From assembly GCA_964484065.1 (NCBI GenBank), contig CAZAEW010000001.1, positions 292,647-356,646 on the forward strand: 64,000 nt of DNA. The letters run 5' to 3'. Source of the stretch: JAEVLT01 sp964484065 (GTDB taxonomy: Bacteria; Bacillota; Bacilli; Bacillales; Cytobacillaceae). The position numbers were made by a program, and so were the translations under genes. How positions within the stretch are numbered: the first letter of the stretch is position 1; every line of letters starts with the position of its first letter. A model generated the notes under the pieces. That model was not told where the DNA came from and did no database searches. It saw only the letters and a list, made by a program, of their open reading frames with translations. Positions 1 to 8,554 of this stretch are shown one piece after another.

Positions 1-689
1 CAAAGATCGATATTTCCTTCATTACTGACTAATGTAATCGCTCCTGATTCAGCAATAGCAAAGTTACATCCGTAAATTCCCATATCAGCCGTTACAAACT
101 CATTACGCAGTTGAGCACGAGCGAATGCAGCTAAGTCTTCTGGGAGATCTTCGCCAGTATATCCATTCTTGGCAAAAACATCACGAATTTGGGTTTTGTT
201 TAAATGTAAAGATGGCACTACCATATGAGAAGGTGGATTCCAGTCATCTGTTTGCAAAATGTATTCAGCCAAGTCAGTTTCTTTTACATCTACCCCGGCA
301 TCCATCAAATCGTGGTTAAGTCCAATTTCCTCTGTAACCATCGATTTAGCTTTTACAACTTTTTTAACGCCTCTTATCTTTGCTAGATTCGTAACATACT
401 GAGAGGCTTCCTTAGCATCCTTTGCAAAAAATACGTTACCTCCATTTTTGACAACATTTTCAGCAAATTGATTTAAGTAAAAATCTAAGTTTTCAAGAAC
501 GTGGGCACGAACTTCTCCTGATAGTTTTTGCCACTCGCGGAAATTGCCATCTCCCAATTGTGACAGCACGTTCTCTCTATTTTTATTAATTAAATCCTGA
601 GCTTTCACCATTGCAGCACGCATGAAATCATCGTTTAGATTCTTTTCAAGATTTTCCTTAAAACTTTTGTCATTAATCTTAATACCCAT
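1..689 (-). CDS. lutB: LutB, lactate utilisation iron-sulfur protein (partial, C-terminus outside window)
   Basis: This is the first 229 codons of a minus-strand gene whose 3' end lies beyond base 1. LutB is the large iron-sulfur subunit of the LutABC complex that oxidises L-lactate to pyruvate in Bacillus. The visible part reads MGIKINDKSFKENLEKNLND and later carries the LUD-domain region rich in short motifs around AKDAKEA and GCNFAIAESGAITLVSNEGN. The ferredoxin-type cysteines of the family fall in the part that is cut off. ATG at 689 follows an AAGGGG ribosome site and lies only 14 bp after lutA, so the two are co-transcribed; lutC would be expected next. The identification rests on this sequence and the lutA neighbour. 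Confidence 0.93.
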   Translation of the reverse strand, partial: MGIKINDKSFKENLEKNLNDDFMRAAMVKAQDLINKNRENVLSQLGDGNFREWQKLSGEVRAHVLENLDFYLNQFAENVVKNGGNVFFAKDAKEASQYVTNLAKIRGVKKVVKAKSMVTEEIGLNHDLMDAGVDVKETDLAEYILQTDDWNPPSHMVVPSLHLNKTQIRDVFAKNGYTGEDLPEDLAAFARAQLRNEFVTADMGIYGCNFAIAESGAITLVSNEGNIDL

Positions 690-703
690 TTTGGCACCCC
701 TTA

Positions 704-1420
704 CTATTTAGAATTTAGCACTTCAGCAAGATGCATTACTTTGATATTTGATCCAAGTCTGCTTAGACGTCCGCCAATATTCATTAGACAAGCGTAGTCT
801 GCACCTATCAAATAATCAGGGTTAGCTTCTAGGATGTACCTTGCTTTTTCATCAGCAACTTCAGCGGAAATATCCCCCATTTTAACAGAGAAGGTACCGC
901 CAAACCCGCAACACTTGTTCGAATTGTGGAAATCTACTAATTCTAGACCTTCTACTTTCGAAAGTAGTTTTAATGGCTGCTCCTTCACTTTTAAAAATCT
1001 TTGTGTATGGCAGTTGTGGTGGTAAACAGCCTTTCCTGGAAGTTTCGCAGAAAAGTCGTCTAGATTAATAACTTCCATTAAAAATTGAGATAATTCATAT
1101 GTTTTTGCTGCAACTTTTTCCGCTCTTTCTTTCCATTCTTTATCATCAGCAAAAATATGTGGATATTCTTTTACAAACGAAACACAAGAACCTGAAGGAG
1201 AAACAATCACTTCAGCATGTTCAAACGTTTCGATAAAGTGCTTAATTGTGTTTTTTGTTTTCTCTACGTAACCAGTGTTGTACGTAGGCTGCCCGCAACA
1301 TGTTTGATTCTTAGGATAATCGATCTCATGCCCCAGACCTTCAAGTAATTCAACAGTAGATTTACCAACATTCATTGCCATAAAATCGACAATACAGGTT
1401 GTAAATAATGTTACTTTCAT
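704..1420 (-). CDS. lutA: LutA, lactate utilisation Fe-S subunit
   Basis: A 238-residue protein of the CCG-domain (heterodisulfide-reductase-like) family, the small subunit of the LutABC L-lactate oxidising complex. Two cysteine-rich repeats are visible: CCGQPTYNTG near residue 44 and CCGFGGTFSVK near residue 172, each with an upstream Cys expected to help bind a cluster. I place the start at ATG 1420 rather than the upstream GTG at 1429, because AAGGAG sits 8 bases before 1420 and the resulting length equals B. subtilis LutA. It is the first gene of the lutAB(C) operon. A TATAAT box at 1527-1532 and the 13-bp palindrome at 1476-1488 lie in its leader, which suggests LutR control. Confidence 0.94.
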   Translation of the reverse strand: MKVTLFTTCIVDFMAMNVGKSTVELLEGLGHEIDYPKNQTCCGQPTYNTGYVEKTKNTIKHFIETFEHAEVIVSPSGSCVSFVKEYPHIFADDKEWKERAEKVAAKTYELSQFLMEVINLDDFSAKLPGKAVYHHNCHTQRFLKVKEQPLKLLSKVEGLELVDFHNSNKCCGFGGTFSVKMGDISAEVADEKARYILEANPDYLIGADYACLMNIGGRLSRLGSNIKVMHLAEVLNSK

Positions 1421-1475
1421 ATTTTCCACTCCTTAACTACAGTGTGCTGCCAGCCAGTTAGTTTTTGGTCAGCAG

Positions 1476-1488
1476 GTCATCTGATGAC
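1476..1488. promoter_or_regulatory. 13-bp palindrome, probable LutR operator in front of lutA
   Basis: GTCATCTGATGAC is a perfect 6-bp inverted repeat around one central base. The same 13 bases occur at 2614-2626 in front of lutP. On the minus strand it lies about 40 bp downstream of a TATAAT box (1527-1532), a position suited to repression. LutR as the binder is an inference from the shared site and the location of lutR between the two. Confidence 0.7.
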
Positions 1489-1627
1489 TAAATATCAAAA
1501 AAGAAAAAACAAACATACTTTATTAAATTATATTACTAAAGTATTAAGTTTTTAGAAAGGGTTTTCAAAAAAGTTTTGAAGAAATATTTCGAACTTCGTT
1601 CACGAGAAACTTAGTTGTTCGAGATAG

Positions 1628-2356
1628 TTATTTCAAATTTGCTGCAGAAAGATAATATTTCTGAAGAATTTTTTTCACATTGCCAAGATGTATTCTCATA
1701 TAATTTCTTGCCTTTTGTTCATCCCCGTCTTTAATAGCTTTATAGATGGCATAGTGTTCATCAGTTAATTGCTCAACTGTTGTTTGTTTAGAGTAAATCC
1801 ATACTCTGCGCGTTTCTTTCATAGTTTCAACCATCATCCCGGAAACCTGATTCATCAGATTCAATAGCAAAGGATTCTGCGCTGACTCTGCTATTGCTAA
1901 ATGAAACTGCAAATCTGCCTCTTCACCCAATTCTTCATTTCCAGAGGAGCCTTTCATTTCATCGAGCACTTTTTCCATGATAATCAAATGGTGATCCAAT
2001 CTTTTTTGGGCAGCAGCCGAAGCCGTACCAAGTTCAATGATTTCCCGAACTTCAAGAAGATTTTTGATATCATCTTTATTCATAAGAATAGCGGTTGATA
2101 AAGGGAAAGAAATTTGATCGGTTTCAAATTCTTTAATGAACGTTCCTTCTCCTTGCCTCATCTCAACGAGGCCCATCGCTCTCAATGATGTAAGCGCTTC
2201 CCTTATTGCCGAACGGCCAACCTGAAAATTCTCTGCCAGGCGCTCAACAGATTCAAGTTTTTCTCCCGGCTTTACCTGACCCGTCCTAATCATTTCATAA
2301 ATCGTTTCAGCTACTTCCTCATAGATTTTCATTGGCTTTATTTTTTTATATTTCAT
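1628..2356 (-). CDS. lutR: LutR, FadR-type GntR-family repressor of lactate utilisation
   Basis: A 242-residue regulator. Residues 9-75 form a GntR winged helix-turn-helix (QVGRSAIREALTSLRAMGLV with the wing ending GEGTFI). Residues 95-225 form the alpha-helical FCD ligand domain, with conserved metal/ligand residues in REIIELG, HLAIAESAQN and HYAIYKAIKDGD. In Bacillus, LutR represses lutABC and lutP until lactate is present. Here it lies between lutA and lutP and both carry an identical palindrome, which fits. The start at 2356 has only a weak ribosome site; a start at the Met nine codons in is possible. Its length is that of B. subtilis LutR. Confidence 0.9.
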   Translation of the reverse strand: MKYKKIKPMKIYEEVAETIYEMIRTGQVKPGEKLESVERLAENFQVGRSAIREALTSLRAMGLVEMRQGEGTFIKEFETDQISFPLSTAILMNKDDIKNLLEVREIIELGTASAAAQKRLDHHLIIMEKVLDEMKGSSGNEELGEEADLQFHLAIAESAQNPLLLNLMNQVSGMMVETMKETRRVWIYSKQTTVEQLTDEHYAIYKAIKDGDEQKARNYMRIHLGNVKKILQKYYLSAANLK

Positions 2357-2563
2357 ATTGATTATTCACATCCACTTCGCTGCCAATTCATTTGTACGAA
2401 ACCTATTATACTATCTTTATAATTCTTTCGATATAACAATATCAAGTAATTTATTACTCAAAGTTCATTATCTCTACATTCTTCATTTTCGAATACAATT
2501 TGCAATCTAAAAACAATAATAACGTTATAATATATGATTCTAAAAAAACTTTTTATGAAACTA

Positions 2564-2592
2564 TTGTTTTTTTAAAAAAACGTTAATATAAT
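2564..2592 (+). promoter_or_regulatory. SigA-type promoter of lutP
   Basis: TTGTTT at 2564-2569 and a perfect TATAAT at 2587-2592 are separated by 17 bp. Transcription would start near 2599, so the palindrome at 2614-2626 falls just inside the transcript. Confidence 0.7.
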
Positions 2593-2613
2593 TCAACTAT
2601 CGGTAATCATCAA

Positions 2614-2626
2614 GTCATCTGATGAC
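2614..2626. promoter_or_regulatory. 13-bp palindrome, probable LutR operator in front of lutP
   Basis: GTCATCTGATGAC, identical to the site at 1476-1488. It lies about 22 bp after the lutP -10 box, where a bound repressor would block initiation or early elongation. The assignment to LutR is inferred. Confidence 0.72.
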
Positions 2627-2733
2627 CTTTTTTTAAATTTGTAAGCGGTTACGGGTGGCAGAAGGAGGAGTTTGGTACATTCATTTCTTTGTGGTTCATT
2701 TTATTAGACAGATTTATATTTGGGGGGATTTAA

Positions 2734-4425
2734 TTGTTTACTCAAAACTTTACAGCAGTTGGAAATAACCTGGGACTTTCTGCACTTGTTGCTCTTATTC
2801 CTATTGTTTATTTTTTCTGGGCATTAGCTATTAAACGTATGAAAGGTCATGTTGCGGGCTTAACAACATTGCTGATTGCAATTATCGTTGCCGTCATTGC
2901 CTATAAAATGCCAGCAGGCATTGCGGTTATGTCTGCAACTCAAGGAGCTGTTTATGGTATCTTGCCAATCGGCTGGATTATCATTGCTTCCGTATTCCTA
3001 TATAAACTTACCGTAAAAACAGGTCAATTCGAAATTATTAGTAAATCAGTCCTTTCGATTACCGAAGACCGTCGTTTACAAGCACTTTTGATAGCGTTTT
3101 CATTCGGTGCGTTTCTTGAGGGTTCTGCTGGTTTTGGAGCACCGGTTGCCATCTCAGCCGCATTATTAGTTGGATTGGGCTTTAATCCGCTTTACGCTGC
3201 AGGGTTGTGTCTGATTGCTAATACTGCACCGGTTGCATTTGGAGCCATTGGTACCCCAGTTATTGCGATGGAAGGCCCAACGGGTATAGCTGCAAAAGAA
3301 ATTGCTAAAGTGATCGGCCGTCAGCTTCCGTTTTTATCAGCATTTGTTCCTTTCTACTTAGTTGTTATTATGGCTGGATTCAAAAAAGCTGTAGAAGTGT
3401 TACCGGCTATCCTAGTCTCTGGATTATCATTTGCTGTTGTTCAATTTTTATCCTCAAACTACTTAGGACCTGAACTTCCTGACATCTTATCATCTATTGC
3501 TTCTCTAGTTGCACTTGCTGTATTCTTAAAGTTTTGGAAACCAAAAACAATCTTTCGTTTTGCTGCTGAGCAAGAATTGGCAGCTACCGCTACGGCCAAA
3601 AAACTAACAAACAACGAAGCTCAATATACAGGCGGACAAATTTTCAAAGCTTGGTCTCCTTTCCTTGTTTTAACAGGTATGATTTCTATTTGGGGTATTC
3701 CGACAATTAAACTTGCTTTAACAGGACACTATGTAGGTGCAAATGCTGTTTTAAAAGCTGTAAATTCTATTGGAGCAGCCCTTACATTTATGCCAAACGT
3801 TCCACTTCTAAATAATAAGATTATCAATGCTGCTGGTTTACCAGTTCCTGCTGTATACAAATTAGAAGTTTTAGGAGCAGCCGGTACTGCGATTTTAATT
3901 GCTGCAATCATTACTAAATTTATTTTTGGTGTTTCATGGAAAAACTGGATCTCCATTTTCGGTGAAACACTTGTTGAATTAAAATTTCCAATTTTAACAA
4001 TCGGTTCTGTAGTTGGATTTGCATACGTTCTAAACGCTGCCGGTATGAGTACAACCCTTGGATTAGCTCTTGCTAAAACAGGTTCTGTCCTATTCCCATT
4101 CTTCTCACCATTCCTTGGCTGGATGGGAGTATTTATCACAGGATCCGATACATCTGCGAACGTTTTATTTGGTGGCTTGCAAAAGGTTACCGCCACACAC
4201 ATTGGAATGAATCCGGTTTTAGCACTAGCCGCTAACTCTTCCGGGGGAGTAACAGGAAAAATGATTTCACCGCAATCGATTGCAGTTGCCTGCGCAGCCG
4301 TAGGTCTTGCCGGAAAAGAATCTGATTTATTCCGCTTTACGATCAAACACAGCCTTTTCTTTGTCGTAATCATTGGGATTATGATCGTGTTACAAAATAC
4401 AGTTCTTTCGTTTATGCTTCCTTAA
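2734..4425 (+). CDS. lutP: L-lactate permease (LctP family)
   Basis: A 563-residue, very hydrophobic protein with roughly 12-14 membrane segments, of the LctP/LldP lactate permease family that imports lactate with protons. The family-typical stretch EGSAGFGAPVAISAALLVGLG is visible near residue 130, and a second conserved part, FITGSDTSANVLFGGLQ followed by NSSGGVTGKMISPQSIAVA, near residues 470-515. The start is TTG at 2734, preceded by TTGGGGGGA. It is divergent from lutR, with its own promoter and operator, and a terminator follows at 4435-4468. Context and family agree on lactate uptake; related 2-hydroxy acids such as glycolate could also be carried. Confidence 0.94.
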   Translation: MFTQNFTAVGNNLGLSALVALIPIVYFFWALAIKRMKGHVAGLTTLLIAIIVAVIAYKMPAGIAVMSATQGAVYGILPIGWIIIASVFLYKLTVKTGQFEIISKSVLSITEDRRLQALLIAFSFGAFLEGSAGFGAPVAISAALLVGLGFNPLYAAGLCLIANTAPVAFGAIGTPVIAMEGPTGIAAKEIAKVIGRQLPFLSAFVPFYLVVIMAGFKKAVEVLPAILVSGLSFAVVQFLSSNYLGPELPDILSSIASLVALAVFLKFWKPKTIFRFAAEQELAATATAKKLTNNEAQYTGGQIFKAWSPFLVLTGMISIWGIPTIKLALTGHYVGANAVLKAVNSIGAALTFMPNVPLLNNKIINAAGLPVPAVYKLEVLGAAGTAILIAAIITKFIFGVSWKNWISIFGETLVELKFPILTIGSVVGFAYVLNAAGMSTTLGLALAKTGSVLFPFFSPFLGWMGVFITGSDTSANVLFGGLQKVTATHIGMNPVLALAANSSGGVTGKMISPQSIAVACAAVGLAGKESDLFRFTIKHSLFFVVIIGIMIVLQNTVLSFMLP

Positions 4426-4434
4426 GAATTATTC

Positions 4435-4468
4435 AAAAAGCCACATTCCACTTGGAATGTGGCTTTTT
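4435..4468 (+). terminator. Terminator after lutP
   Basis: Ten-bp stem GCCACATTCC/GGAATGTGGC with a 4-base loop, flanked by an A-run and followed by TTTTT. Confidence 0.9.
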
Positions 4469-4553
4469 CTTTGCGTTTGCGTCCTGTTTTTTTTGTCAAA
4501 AATAAGCTATAATTAAATATTGTTTTCATTTCAATTACAGGGAGATATAGTAA

Positions 4554-6314
4554 ATGAATGTCATATGTGCGACCTTGAATGCCAAGTATATCCATACTAA
4601 CCTGGCCATTCGTCTTTTAAAAGCTTATGCAGCACCTGATTATAATATCCAAATGAAAGAATATACAGTAAAGGACCCAACCTTTAATATCGTATCCGAT
4701 CTATTTCAGAATCATCCTGATGTTATCGGATTCAGCTGTTACATATGGAATATTGAAGCAACAATTAAAGTGGTAAACCTCCTTAAAAAGGTAAATCCTT
4801 CACTTAACATCGTTTTGGGCGGCCCTGAAGTAACGTACGATTGGGCTGAATGGATGGAGAGAATTCCTGAAGCGGATTTTATCGTTATTGGTGAAGGCGA
4901 GCAAACATTTAAACAACTGCTCGCTGAAATTGAATCCAATAAAGAATTCAAAAATGTTCCCGGAATCGCCTACCGAGATCATGAGAAAATAAAAATGAAC
5001 CCGCAAACGAACAAACTTGACTTAAAAGAAATTCCCTCCCCTTACCGGTTTCCTGAAGATGTTACGCATATAGGAAAACGTATCACCTATTTCGAGACAA
5101 GCCGCGGCTGCCCTTTTACTTGCCAATACTGTCTATCTTCGATCGAAGTGGGTGTTCGGTATTTTGAACGGGAAAAAGTCAAAGAGGAACTCCGATTTTT
5201 AATGGCGAATGGCGCAAGAACAATTAAATTTCTTGATCGAACTTTTAATATCAGCAGAAGCTATGCTTTGGAAATATTTCGTTTTTTAATTGATGAACAT
5301 CTCCCTGGGACAGTGTTTCAATTTGAAATTACTGCAGATATTATGCGCCCTGAAGTAATTGAATTTCTCAACAAGGAAGCTCCGAAAGGCCTTTTCCGTT
5401 TTGAAATTGGGATTCAATCCACTAATGAGCGTACAAATGAGCTTGTAAAGCGTAAGCAAAATTATGAAAAACTGACACGGACAGTAACAATGGTTAAAGA
5501 TGGCGGTAAAATTGATCAGCATCTTGATTTGATCGCCGGCCTACCAGAAGAGGATTATCATTCCTTCCGAAAGACATTCAATGATGTTTTTGAGCTCAGA
5601 CCTGAGGAACTTCAGCTTGGATTTCTAAAAATGCTGCGCGGCACCGGCCTTCGCCTTCAAGCTGCAAACTGGGAGTATAAATTTATGGATTATGCCCCGT
5701 ATGAAATCTTGGGAAATAGTGTATTGTCATTTGCTGATATCATTAAAATAAAGCAGGTTGAAGATGTCTTAGAAAAATACTGGAATGATCACCGGATGGA
5801 CACAACAATGGAATTTCTCGTGACGAATGTTTTTCCTTCCCCTTTTGATTTTTTTCAGGAATTCGGAATGTATTGGGACAAACAAGGCTGGGCAAAAATA
5901 GGACACCAGCTTGAAGATTTATTCCGGAGGCTTTACGATTTCTTAAACGCTTCAGCCATTAAAGAACTGGATTTTGTTATTGGTTTAATGAAATATGATT
6001 ACTTAAAAAATCATAAATATAAACCACGAAAGCCTTGGTGGGAAGCCAGTTATGAAAAGAAAAAAAGAAACGAGCTCTATCAGTCTGTTCTTAATGATCC
6101 TTCTTTGCCAGGGACGGCTTTTGCAAACCTTAAGCTTGATGAAAAAGAACTTTATAAACATACGATGCTTGAAGAGATTCCCTTTGATTTGAACCAATAT
6201 TTACAAACAGGTAAAATTGTAAATGGATCCTATTGTTTGTTGGCTTATTTTGACCCAAGCAATGACAATACAGCATTGTTTACTTTTGAAAACATGGAAA
6301 AGCCGGTGAACTAA
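4554..6314 (+). CDS. B12-binding domain radical SAM protein (DUF4080-type C-terminus)
   Basis: A 586-residue enzyme with three parts. Residues 1-140 form a cobalamin-binding Rossmann-like domain (VIGFSCYIWNIEATIKVVNL, then VLGGPEVTY and GEGEQTFKQLL). Residues about 180-400 form the radical SAM barrel with the cluster motif CPFTCQYC (CX3CX2C) near residue 189. The last 200 residues are the helical C-terminal domain usual in this group. Such proteins cleave S-adenosylmethionine to start radical chemistry, often methylation or ring formation; the substrate here is unknown. The start at 4554 follows CAGGGAGATA. It is a single-gene unit with its own terminator. A different B12/radical SAM protein is at 55168-56964. 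Confidence 0.88.
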   Translation: MNVICATLNAKYIHTNLAIRLLKAYAAPDYNIQMKEYTVKDPTFNIVSDLFQNHPDVIGFSCYIWNIEATIKVVNLLKKVNPSLNIVLGGPEVTYDWAEWMERIPEADFIVIGEGEQTFKQLLAEIESNKEFKNVPGIAYRDHEKIKMNPQTNKLDLKEIPSPYRFPEDVTHIGKRITYFETSRGCPFTCQYCLSSIEVGVRYFEREKVKEELRFLMANGARTIKFLDRTFNISRSYALEIFRFLIDEHLPGTVFQFEITADIMRPEVIEFLNKEAPKGLFRFEIGIQSTNERTNELVKRKQNYEKLTRTVTMVKDGGKIDQHLDLIAGLPEEDYHSFRKTFNDVFELRPEELQLGFLKMLRGTGLRLQAANWEYKFMDYAPYEILGNSVLSFADIIKIKQVEDVLEKYWNDHRMDTTMEFLVTNVFPSPFDFFQEFGMYWDKQGWAKIGHQLEDLFRRLYDFLNASAIKELDFVIGLMKYDYLKNHKYKPRKPWWEASYEKKKRNELYQSVLNDPSLPGTAFANLKLDEKELYKHTMLEEIPFDLNQYLQTGKIVNGSYCLLAYFDPSNDNTALFTFENMEKPVN

Positions 6315-6327
6315 CCGGCTTTTTTTC
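6298..6327 (+). terminator. Terminator after the radical SAM gene
   Basis: AGCCGGT/ACCGGCT stem overlapping the stop codon, followed by a run of seven T. Confidence 0.85.
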
Positions 6328-6372
6328 TCGATAAAAAACGAATATGAGCCTTTTGCTAATACCAATTTCTTA

Positions 6373-6534
6373 TTACGATCTTCCTTTTTTGCCTAATTTA
6401 GAATTGCGGTTCGCTCCCTTAATTGGATTCTCTTCTTGAGCAAATTCTGCAGAAAAATTCCCTTCTGCTCTATTTTTGCGAGGGGTTTTTGAATATTTTT
6501 CAACTGCATCAAATTCTGCTTTCCGCTTTGCCAT
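6373..6534 (-). CDS. Small basic hypothetical protein (53 aa), spore-protein-like composition
   Basis: Starts MAKRKAEFDAVEKYS and ends NRNSKLGKKGRS: short, very rich in Lys, Arg, Asn and Glu, with no hydrophobic core or membrane segment. The composition resembles the minor small acid-soluble spore proteins of Bacillus, but I cannot assign it to a named one. I chose ATG 6534 because GGGAGGAT lies just upstream, although the frame stays open for another 23 codons. It is divergent from the DUF3905-type gene at 6676, which may share its regulation. Confidence 0.6.
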   Translation of the reverse strand: MAKRKAEFDAVEKYSKTPRKNRAEGNFSAEFAQEENPIKGANRNSKLGKKGRS

Positions 6535-6675
6535 AATTGCATCCTCCCAAAGTAAAAATTGAATTGAATCCTTCCTAGTGTTCAACAGATTTTTTTCATT
6601 CATTCGTTTCCTTTTATTTTCATAAATAAAATTACCTCCCCGTTATAAAATAAGAAAAAGTAGGAGTGATCAAAA

Positions 6676-7026
6676 GTGGATAAAGAACCGAATAATAAAC
6701 AGACACAATTAGATATTGATGAGACCCTTCCGCATCAAATATATGCTCCCAGTTTTAAAGGGACAGGGATAAAAATGAAGCCCCCGTTTGTCAATCAATT
6801 TGATGTTCTGATTGGCGACAGCCATTATGCCTCAAAAAACTCTCCTTTAGAAAATTGGTCAAAAGAAACCGACCCAGCAATAATGTCCGGTGATGACTGG
6901 GTTCATCCAACCAATGATATTGGCTGGAACACGTCTGAAAACCGCGAGTTATTAGAAAGGAACAGAACTCCGCAAGGAAGTCCATTTATGCATCCCACAA
7001 AGGATGTTTCAAAGGGAAGCGACTGA
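6676..7026 (+). CDS. DUF3905-type protein, function unknown
   Basis: A 116-residue soluble protein with many conserved-looking aromatic and Pro/Asn-rich blocks (LPHQIYAPSFKGTGI, GDSHYASKNSPLENWS, IMSGDDWVHPTNDIGWNT, HPTKDVSKG). I recognise the pattern as the Bacillus DUF3905 family, which has no known function. The start is GTG 6676, after AGTAGGAG. No cysteines, signal peptide or membrane segment are visible. It is monocistronic, with a terminator right after. The family name is from memory of the motif pattern. Confidence 0.75.
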   Translation: MDKEPNNKQTQLDIDETLPHQIYAPSFKGTGIKMKPPFVNQFDVLIGDSHYASKNSPLENWSKETDPAIMSGDDWVHPTNDIGWNTSENRELLERNRTPQGSPFMHPTKDVSKGSD

Positions 7027-7037
7027 CGATTATCATT

Positions 7038-7073
7038 AAACCAATCCAGATAACAATTTGGATTGGTTTTTTT
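7038..7073 (+). terminator. Terminator after the DUF3905-type gene
   Basis: AAACCAATCC/GGATTGGTTT stem with a 12-base loop and a T-run. Confidence 0.88.
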
Positions 7074-7099
7074 GAGCTATACGGAAAGTATACGCATAA

Positions 7100-7260
7100 G
7101 TGCACTAAGGAAAGCTTCGTGAGCATTAACATCGCAGCCGAAAAGCTGTGCTTTTCGGTGAACTACGCCTCTGTCTTCGCCTTAAGGCTCGCCAATCGAC
7201 GAGTTTTCTTTATGACAAAACTCATAGAAGATTGGCGAAGCATTTTATATAATAATGCAA
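7100..7260. repeat. Dispersed palindromic repeat element, copy 1
   Basis: A stretch with two nested hairpins: GAAAAGC/GCTTTTC at about 7139-7155, and CGCCAATC (7190-7197) pairing with GATTGGCG (7230-7237), inside which GAGTTTT pairs with AAAACTC. The left half closely matches 11345-11395. It lies in the leader of the CdaR-like gene and opens that gene's frame artificially upstream. Confidence 0.6.
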
Positions 7261-7301
7261 ATTGCATGTTTGGAACTAGAATGACAGCAGGGGGAAACAA
7301 T

Positions 7302-8423
7302 GTGCTTTCACAAAAACTTGCCGAAAATATCGTAAAGGAAGTAAGAAAACTTATTGGTGAAGAGATCATCGTAGTTAATACCGATGGAACCATTATTGCC
7401 AGTACGGATAAAAAAAGGGTGGGAAACTTTCATGAAGGGGCATTGCTTGCTTCAAAGCAAAAAATGAAACTAATAATTTCAGAAGAAAATTTACCATTTT
7501 TAAAAGGAGTCAAAGCGGGGATTAATTTACCAATATTTTTCCAGAAAACGGTAATTGGGGTCATTGGAATTACGGGTGATCCCAAAAGAGTGACCCCTTT
7601 TGGAGAAATCATCCGCAAAATGACCGAACTATTAATTAGTGAAAATTATTATGCTGAACAGTTTGACCGACAGTCAAGAGCAATGGAAACATTTATTATG
7701 GACTGGATACAAGTAAATGAGTGGGATCACTCCTTTCTTAATCGGGCTAGTGTCTTAGATGTTAATCTTGCTATTGACAGATTTGCAACGATTGTTGAGC
7801 TTGAGGAACAAGAGCAAGTTATATCCAGGGATGAATGGTCCTCCATCATGAATTGGTTTCAGGATAATCACAATGATGTGGTCGCAAGATGGGGAAATGA
7901 ACGAATTGTCATACTCTCCGATGCTTCCAATTTCCCTAACAAGGAGACCATTCAAAATAAACTCAATCATTTTATTTCATTTTTAAATAAACATACCGGA
8001 ATTACAGGCTGCGCGGGTGTTGGACAACGAGTGACTTCAAAAGAGCTGCGAAATTCATTTCGGCAGGCTGAAAGAGCTTTAAAAATTGCCAAACGCCAGA
8101 AAAAAATTATTTTTGATGAGGAACTGACCCTTGAAATGCTCATCGAGGAAGTTAGTAACAAAAACAAAACTGAGTTCATACGCCGGACAATCGGTCCAAT
8201 TTTAGCTGAAAATGAATTATTAGAGACATTAAAAGAATTATTTAACCAGAACCATTCCTTAAAAAACACGGCTAAATCACTCCATATTCACATCAACACC
8301 CTTCATTACCGTTTTAAAAAATTGCAGGAATATACAAGGTTGGATGTAAATAATATCCATGACTTATTAAATATGTATTTCGCTATCATCCTTTTGGACG
8401 AACATACAAAAAATAAACAATAA
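7302..8423 (+). CDS. CdaR/PucR-family regulator of the glycolate oxidase genes
   Basis: A 373-residue regulator. Residues 1-130 form the sugar-diacid-recognition type sensor domain (EEIIVVNTDGTIIAS, GVIGITGDPKRVTPFGEIIRK). The middle is a GGDEF-like linker, and the end is a PucR/CdaR helix-turn-helix (LKNTAKSLHIHINTLHYRFKKLQEYTRLDV). The frame is open from 7119, but I start at GTG 7302: AGGGGG is just before it and the upstream part is repeat DNA. It sits directly before glcD and glcF, as the related ysfB does before ysfCD in B. subtilis, so it probably senses glycolate or a similar acid and activates them. That role is inferred. Confidence 0.85.
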   Translation: MLSQKLAENIVKEVRKLIGEEIIVVNTDGTIIASTDKKRVGNFHEGALLASKQKMKLIISEENLPFLKGVKAGINLPIFFQKTVIGVIGITGDPKRVTPFGEIIRKMTELLISENYYAEQFDRQSRAMETFIMDWIQVNEWDHSFLNRASVLDVNLAIDRFATIVELEEQEQVISRDEWSSIMNWFQDNHNDVVARWGNERIVILSDASNFPNKETIQNKLNHFISFLNKHTGITGCAGVGQRVTSKELRNSFRQAERALKIAKRQKKIIFDEELTLEMLIEEVSNKNKTEFIRRTIGPILAENELLETLKELFNQNHSLKNTAKSLHIHINTLHYRFKKLQEYTRLDVNNIHDLLNMYFAIILLDEHTKNKQ

Positions 8424-8458
8424 TAAAACTTATTTTTGTGTTTATATCCATAGCATCT

Positions 8459-8490
8459 AACCTCCTGCTTTTTTATACTTAAAGCAGGTT
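8459..8490. promoter_or_regulatory. Hairpin between the regulator and glcD
   Basis: AACCTCCTGCTTT can pair with AAAGCAGGTT across a short A/T loop. No T-run follows, so it is a weak terminator at best; it may equally be a leader structure or regulator site of glcD. Confidence 0.4.
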
Positions 8491-8554
8491 ACATCATTTG
8501 TATAACGATGCGCACAAGATTATGAAAGCGCATCCACAAACTGGAGGTTATGCT

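Larger units (their letters stand above)
2357..2733. other. Divergent lutR-lutP intergenic region
   Basis: 377 bp of AT-rich DNA between the divergent lutR and lutP genes. It holds a good plus-strand promoter and a palindromic operator, listed separately. I see no RNA gene and no open reading frame with a ribosome site. Confidence 0.7.

Noticed and set aside
3729..4373. Long minus-strand frame inside lutP
   Set aside because: It is antisense to strongly conserved permease sequence and has no ribosome site or recognisable product.
7119..7301. N-terminal extension of the CdaR-like regulator
   Set aside because: It lies over the hairpin repeat, has no family likeness, and a proper GTG with AGGGGG is at 7302.
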